64,000 nucleotides of DNA, taken from NCBI GenBank assembly GCA_002436185.1, contig DJKX01000051.1, positions 1 to 64,000 on the forward strand. The letters are read 5' to 3'. The notes below the pieces were generated by a model. The model did not search any database, was not told the origin of the DNA, and was given only the letters and a program-made list of their open reading frames with translations. Below are positions 59,762 to 64,000 of the stretch, in pieces; within the stretch, counting starts at the first letter, position 1, and every line of letters starts with the position of its first letter. A program made the position numbers and the translations under genes. Origin of the DNA: Fidelibacterota bacterium UBA6531. GTDB lineage: Bacteria; Fidelibacterota; Marinisomatia; Marinisomatales; TCS55.

Positions 59762-62730
59762 TGAAACAAATTTTAATACTTCTGATTACAATCTCTTTAT
59801 TATTTGGACAATCATTTGTTCGCGATTTAAAAGAAATTGCTAATGTATTTGAAAAAGAATACAAAAATAAAAAAGAAGCAGCAGTATTAAAAGCTGTCGA
59901 AAAGAATTGGCCAATTAAAGGAAAAAATAATGGTAGTTCTTATGAACTAATAGAGTTGACTCCCAATGGTATGCCAATCTATTACACGACAGAAAACATC
60001 AATTCAGCAAGAACAATTTCTACAGATCTCGTATGGCCTGGAGGAGAAGCTCAAATGTTCTTAACTGGCCAAGGGATGACCGTCGGAATCTGGGATAATG
60101 GTAAGGTCCGTAACACACACCAGGAATTAGTCGGCCGTGTACAGCAAATGGATGGAGCGACAGAGTTGGGCGATCATGCAACACATGTAGGCGGTACAAT
60201 GATTGCAGCAGGTGTTTTAAATACTGCTCACGGTATGGCTCATGAAGCGCAGCTCCACGCCTACGAATGGGGCAATGATGATAGTGAAATGGCCACGGCT
60301 GCTGCCAATGGACTGGGTATGTCCAATCATTCTTATGGTTGGTACCTGGGTTGGAGGTGGAATTATTTTGATGACGACCGCTGGGCCTGGTTTGGAGACC
60401 TGGAGGTGGATTCTACCGAGGATTATAAATTTGGTTTCTATAATGAAGCAGCAAGGGATTGGGATATAATTGCGTATAACGCACCTTATTATTTAATTGT
60501 CCATTCGGCAGGAAATGAACGCAATGACAGCGCGTCTCCTGGAACGGAACACTGGGTCTATTCACCAGCTGATGGTGATTGGATATTATCAACGGATGCG
60601 CGTGAACCTGACGGGCCTTGGGACTGCCTGGGCCATACAAAAACAGCAAAAAATGTATTTACAGTTGGCGCTGTTGAAGATATTGCCGGTGGGTATGAAT
60701 ATCCCAGCCAGGTGCAGTTAACTTCATTCAGTTCTGGCGGACCGCTGGATGATGGTCGCATCAAACCGGATATTGTTGCCAATGGGTCTGGTTTACATTC
60801 ATGCCTGGAACAAAGTGATACAGATTACGGTACTTACTCAGGTACATCTATGGCGGCGCCAAGCGCAGCCGGTTCTTTAACCTTGGTGCGCCAGCATTAT
60901 GAAACGGTCATGGACACTACTATTCGGGCAGCGACATTGAAAGGATTGGCTATTCATACTGCTGATGAAGCGGGAGTCCATGAGGGGCCGGACTATAAAT
61001 TTGGTTGGGGCCTGATGAATACAGAAAAAGCTGTTAAGTTAATTTCTGAAGTAGGGGATGGCCATGTTATTATTGAAAATGAACTGCCTTACCTGGACAG
61101 CCTGGAATATGAGTTTATAAGTTTAGGCGCTGATCCTTTCCGGGCCACTTTGAGTTGGAGTGATCCTCCGGGAACACCTGTTGCTGCTAGTTTAGATCCT
61201 GGCGATATTATGCTGGTCCATGATTTGGATCTGCGTGTGATCGATCCCAACGGCCAGGTTCACTTTCCATATAAATTGAACAAGTATGATCCTACCCAAG
61301 CAGCCTTTACCGGTGACAATATTGTTGATAACGTGGAACAGGTATTCGTCGATTTAACAACACCGGGGACGTATACAGTTCGTGTAAAGCATAAGGGTAT
61401 TTTGCAGTCAGACCAGCCGTTTGGATTAATTGTATCTTATGGTACAAGTATTCCCGAAATCGTCTATGTTGCACCTGATGGCAATGATGCTACAGGCGAT
61501 GGTTCGACAGATAATCCCTTCGAGTCTATCCAGGCCGCCCTTGATTATGCCGGGATGGGCGATACAATCCTGGTTGCTCCTGGGGAGTATATAGAAAATA
61601 TTGAAATAGATAATCAGAACCACGTCATTGCATCCTATTTTTTATTAGCTGGTGATTCCAGTTATATTGAAAATACGGTTATTGACGGCGGCGGCCAGGA
61701 GCAGGTTATATCCATGAATATGGCTGGGCCCGATACTAAACTGATCGGATTTACCATTACCAATGGGTATACAACCGATAGTGGCGCTGGGTTATATTGT
61801 GTAGATAGTTACCCGACGATTGTATTTTGTGTATTTAAAGATAACAATGCAGGTATAAGTAACCCGCTGACTCATGGCGGCAGTATTTCTGCTAATTATT
61901 CCGAAATTACGCTAGAAAATGTATGGATTTATGACAACTATGCCGCTGGCCAAGGGGGTGCAGTGTATGCTGCCCACAGCATAATAAATGCAACCCACGT
62001 ATTGGTGGTTGACAATGGTGCCAATGTAAAAGGTGGCGCATTTTCGTTCTATAAATCCAGCGGTACATTAGATCATGTAACGATTGCCAATGATTCTGCC
62101 CAAATAGAAGGTGGCGCATTATTCATGCATGAAAGTGAAGTATCATTTACCAATTCAATTGTCTGGGGGAGTAGCCCCCAGCAGATCGCCTTTTCTGAAT
62201 ATGGTGGCCGATCGTTTGTAAATATTAATTTTTCAATTTTAGATGAATTTGTAACTGGAGTTGAAACTAATAATAATGGTACAGTGAATTTCGGATTATT
62301 CGATGTATTCGATGATGATCCTTTGTTCTGTGCTGTGGACAGCGGTGATTATCAATTGGCTGAAAATTCCCCATGTGTTGGTTTTGGCAATGATGGAACC
62401 ACTATTGGTTTTTATGGCGTTGGCTGCGGAGAAATTGTAGCAATTGATGATGAATTAAATACACCTCGAACTTTTGAACTGCATGTGCCGTATCCGAATC
62501 CCTTTAATGCGACAACCACCATCCGGTTTACCGTGGAAGATAAGCGTACCTTACTTCTGCGTGTTTATGATATAACTGGGCGATTGGTGGAAACGCTCAA
62601 TGATGAAGATATGAATCCGGGAGAACACGAAATCAACTGGCATGCAAAAAATGTGTCCAGTGGATTGTATTTTGTACAGTTGCAAAGCGGCAATAACGTG
62701 CAGACTCAAAAACTTATTTTATTAAAATAG
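59761..62730 (+). CDS. Subtilisin-like (S8) protease with beta-helix module and T9SS sorting domain
   Basis: This 989-residue secreted protease has a signal peptide (1-16). The catalytic triad is visible as Asp112 (GIWDNGKV), His142 (DHATHVGG) and Ser363 (GTSMAAP). A proprotein-convertase-like jelly-roll follows (about 435-560; ATLSWSDPPG, DLDLRVIDPNGQ), then a beta-helix module (about 565-890) related to those of the preceding gene, then the sorting domain (about 900-989; YPNPFNATTTIRF, LRVYDITGRLVE, GLYFVQL). The start at 59761 is chosen because the signal peptide begins there and it overlaps the previous stop; an in-frame ATG at 59704 lies within the upstream gene. It likely degrades protein outside the cell. 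Confidence 0.9.
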   Translation: MKQILILLITISLLFGQSFVRDLKEIANVFEKEYKNKKEAAVLKAVEKNWPIKGKNNGSSYELIELTPNGMPIYYTTENINSARTISTDLVWPGGEAQMFLTGQGMTVGIWDNGKVRNTHQELVGRVQQMDGATELGDHATHVGGTMIAAGVLNTAHGMAHEAQLHAYEWGNDDSEMATAAANGLGMSNHSYGWYLGWRWNYFDDDRWAWFGDLEVDSTEDYKFGFYNEAARDWDIIAYNAPYYLIVHSAGNERNDSASPGTEHWVYSPADGDWILSTDAREPDGPWDCLGHTKTAKNVFTVGAVEDIAGGYEYPSQVQLTSFSSGGPLDDGRIKPDIVANGSGLHSCLEQSDTDYGTYSGTSMAAPSAAGSLTLVRQHYETVMDTTIRAATLKGLAIHTADEAGVHEGPDYKFGWGLMNTEKAVKLISEVGDGHVIIENELPYLDSLEYEFISLGADPFRATLSWSDPPGTPVAASLDPGDIMLVHDLDLRVIDPNGQVHFPYKLNKYDPTQAAFTGDNIVDNVEQVFVDLTTPGTYTVRVKHKGILQSDQPFGLIVSYGTSIPEIVYVAPDGNDATGDGSTDNPFESIQAALDYAGMGDTILVAPGEYIENIEIDNQNHVIASYFLLAGDSSYIENTVIDGGGQEQVISMNMAGPDTKLIGFTITNGYTTDSGAGLYCVDSYPTIVFCVFKDNNAGISNPLTHGGSISANYSEITLENVWIYDNYAAGQGGAVYAAHSIINATHVLVVDNGANVKGGAFSFYKSSGTLDHVTIANDSAQIEGGALFMHESEVSFTNSIVWGSSPQQIAFSEYGGRSFVNINFSILDEFVTGVETNNNGTVNFGLFDVFDDDPLFCAVDSGDYQLAENSPCVGFGNDGTTIGFYGVGCGEIVAIDDELNTPRTFELHVPYPNPFNATTTIRFTVEDKRTLLLRVYDITGRLVETLNDEDMNPGEHEINWHAKNVSSGLYFVQLQSGNNVQTQKLILLK

Positions 62731-62816
62731 TTCGGAGTTTTTTTTATATAAAAATATCATTTGTTGAAACTCATGTATTGATCATTAATTTCCAGTTCTT
62801 AAATTGATGATAATCC

Positions 62817-63362
62817 ATGACTCACATTGAAATAACATTATTACAAGATGTAAAAAATTCTGACAAGACAGCATTTAAACAGCTGTTTCACCGATACCAC
62901 GCATCCTTATTCAGATTTATAGTATACCGTGTACATGATGAAGATCTGGCCGAAGATATTGTACAAGATACATTTTTAAGGGTCTGGAAAAATCGGTCAA
63001 CTCTTGATCCCAAAAAATCATTCTTCTCATTAATCGCAAAAATCGGGACCAATTTGTGTTATGATCATTTCAGATATTCGGAAGTGCGGATACGTCATAA
63101 AGATACGATTCCCAAACCGGAACAGTCTCATTACGATGATCCTCAAAAATCACAGGAATTAAATGAGTTACAAGATGAAATCAATCGTATTGTAAATGAA
63201 CAATTACCTGAAAAGTGCAGGGAAATTTTTGTTTTAAGCAGGATAGAAGGATTAGCTAATAAAGAAATTGCTGCCATCTTGGATTTATCGAGGAGAACGG
63301 TAGAGAATCAATTGTATAGAGCTCTTAAGATTTTAAAGAAACATTTAAAGAATTATCTGTGA
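62817..63362 (+). CDS. ECF-type RNA polymerase sigma factor
   Basis: This 181-residue sigma factor has sigma-2 (about 20-90; FRYHASLFRF-type helix, EDLAEDIVQDTFLRVWKN) and sigma-4 (about 125-178; LPEKCREIFVLSRIEGLANKEIA and the helix-turn-helix LDLSRRTVENQLYRALKILKK). It is separated from a downstream FecR-type anti-sigma gene by 78 nt, as in FecI/FecR and Bacteroidota ECF10-like systems that regulate TonB receptors. The partner receptor would be beyond the window edge. Confidence 0.93.
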   Translation: MTHIEITLLQDVKNSDKTAFKQLFHRYHASLFRFIVYRVHDEDLAEDIVQDTFLRVWKNRSTLDPKKSFFSLIAKIGTNLCYDHFRYSEVRIRHKDTIPKPEQSHYDDPQKSQELNELQDEINRIVNEQLPEKCREIFVLSRIEGLANKEIAAILDLSRRTVENQLYRALKILKKHLKNYL

Positions 63363-63440
63363 GTGATATCTTTGAAAAAAACGTTATATATGCAGAAACA
63401 CAAACGTATTTAAAAATAAAAATATTAGAAAATAGAATTA

Positions 63441-64000
63441 ATGAAAAACTTTGAGAATAAACTAGATCGAATGATGCAGCGCATCTGGGAAGAGAGCGCC
63501 AAAATTCGGTTACCGGAGACTCCGGATACTAACGATGCCTGGATGCAGATGGAACAACTAATGGATATTCAGGAAAATGAATCCATTCAAAAAACTGCTA
63601 TAAAATCAACAGTGCCAGTTCCTTTTATGAAACCTAGACTGGTTTGGGCTATAGCTGCTGCCTTAGTATTGACATTTATTTCACCCATTTTGTATAACAC
63701 TCTTACAACAACATCAATTGTGGTTGAACGCGGGCAATTCAAGACTCTTACACTAGTAGATGGATCAACGATTAAATTGAATGCTGAAAGTACACTTTCG
63801 TATAAACAGGGTTTTGGGAATAATCACAGAAATGTGACTTTATCCGGTGAAGCTTATTTTGATGTTAAAAAAGGAGAATTCCCTTTTATTGTGCAATTTG
63901 GATCAGCAACTGTCGAAGTGCTGGGTACAGAATTTAATATACATGCCCGGGGAACAGATATTGATGTTTTAGTTGTAGAAGGAATTGTAAAAGTTTCCGG
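63441..64000 (+). CDS. FecR-like anti-sigma factor, cut by the window edge
   Basis: An open frame from ATG 63441 runs off the right edge, giving about 186 residues so far. It has a cytoplasmic acidic N-terminal region (MKNFENKLDRMMQRIW), one membrane helix (about 67-87; LVWAIAAALVLTFISPIL) and the start of a periplasmic FecR domain: VVERGQFKTLTLVDGSTIKLNAES, VTLSGEAYFDVKKG and VEVLGTEFNIHARG. These are textbook FecR motifs. It holds the ECF sigma factor inactive until a signal arrives, usually from a TonB receptor. The 3' end is outside the window. Confidence 0.9.
   Translation, partial: MKNFENKLDRMMQRIWEESAKIRLPETPDTNDAWMQMEQLMDIQENESIQKTAIKSTVPVPFMKPRLVWAIAAALVLTFISPILYNTLTTTSIVVERGQFKTLTLVDGSTIKLNAESTLSYKQGFGNNHRNVTLSGEAYFDVKKGEFPFIVQFGSATVEVLGTEFNIHARGTDIDVLVVEGIVKVS

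Noticed and set aside
1..64000. tRNA, rRNA, riboswitch, prophage, insertion sequence or integrase
   Set aside because: I looked for CCA-ended cloverleaf arms, conserved rRNA blocks, transposase motifs and flanking repeats and found none that I could support by eye.

Overview
The window is about 37% GC by eye and densely coded, with many 1-8 base gene overlaps. It reads as a piece of a Gram-negative, aerobic, uncultured-type bacterium of the FCB superphylum. Supporting signs are several secreted proteins ending in a type IX secretion (T9SS) C-terminal domain of the form 'YPNPFNATTTIRF' or 'VVPNPYK', a PorV-like outer-membrane protein, a TonB receptor and an ECF sigma factor/FecR pair. The flavour is closest to Candidatus Neomarinimicrobiota (SAR406), Calditrichota or Ignavibacteriota; the phylum is an inference. 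No rRNA, tRNA, CRISPR array, insertion sequence or phage gene was recognised.

Region 1 (354-14720) is a respiratory island. Two paralogous Rrf2 regulators with a three-cysteine Fe-S signature (354-809, 6340-6789) bracket a set of exported redox proteins: a di-haem cytochrome c, a lipoprotein with an unusual C-S-C-H haem site, an outer-membrane barrel with one N-terminal haem (Cyc2-like layout), a lipoprotein with two haem modules, and a cupredoxin. An aa3-type cytochrome c oxidase operon follows (coxB, coxA, two coxC paralogues, subunit IV), then its assembly genes (a CPYC mini-protein, a cysteine-less SCO-like protein, ctaA, ctaB, SCO, DUF420). Read together this could be a route carrying electrons from the outer membrane to O2. 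The oxidase lacks the otherwise conserved K-channel lysine.

Region 2 (14722-26934, minus strand) holds a 1.5k-residue fusion of an AMP-forming acyl-CoA synthetase, a long unrecognised segment and a GNAT acetyltransferase. Upstream of it, behind a strong terminator, is a three-gene surface operon: TonB receptor, T9SS-sorted protein, PorV-like protein.

Region 3 (27061-39483, plus strand) holds a GAF/HD-GYP signalling protein, a DASS/RCK transporter, a MATE exporter, and a complete HAAT-type ABC importer (livHMKGF) translationally coupled to a long-chain acyl-CoA ligase, followed by a lipoprotein.

Region 4 (39486-57238) is a peptidoglycan/amino-sugar salvage island. A seven-gene minus-strand operon (nagZ, BadF-type sugar kinase, SpoIID protein, Na+ symporter, HGSNAT-like acetyltransferase, PqqB-like metallo-hydrolase, SDR) faces a divergent pair made of a lipoprotein NagZ-AmiE fusion and a DUF1460 amidase. 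After a DEAD-box helicase come namZ (exo-muramidase) and a secreted GH18 enzyme, which share an N-terminal SIHQxEMExY motif, and an M20 dipeptidase. Together these would cut muropeptides outside the cytoplasm, import the sugars and peptides, and phosphorylate the amino sugars.

Region 5 (57239-64000) has two T9SS-sorted surface proteins, a beta-helix protein and a subtilisin-like protease carrying a related beta-helix module. An ECF sigma factor and the start of a FecR anti-sigma gene that runs off the right edge close the window.
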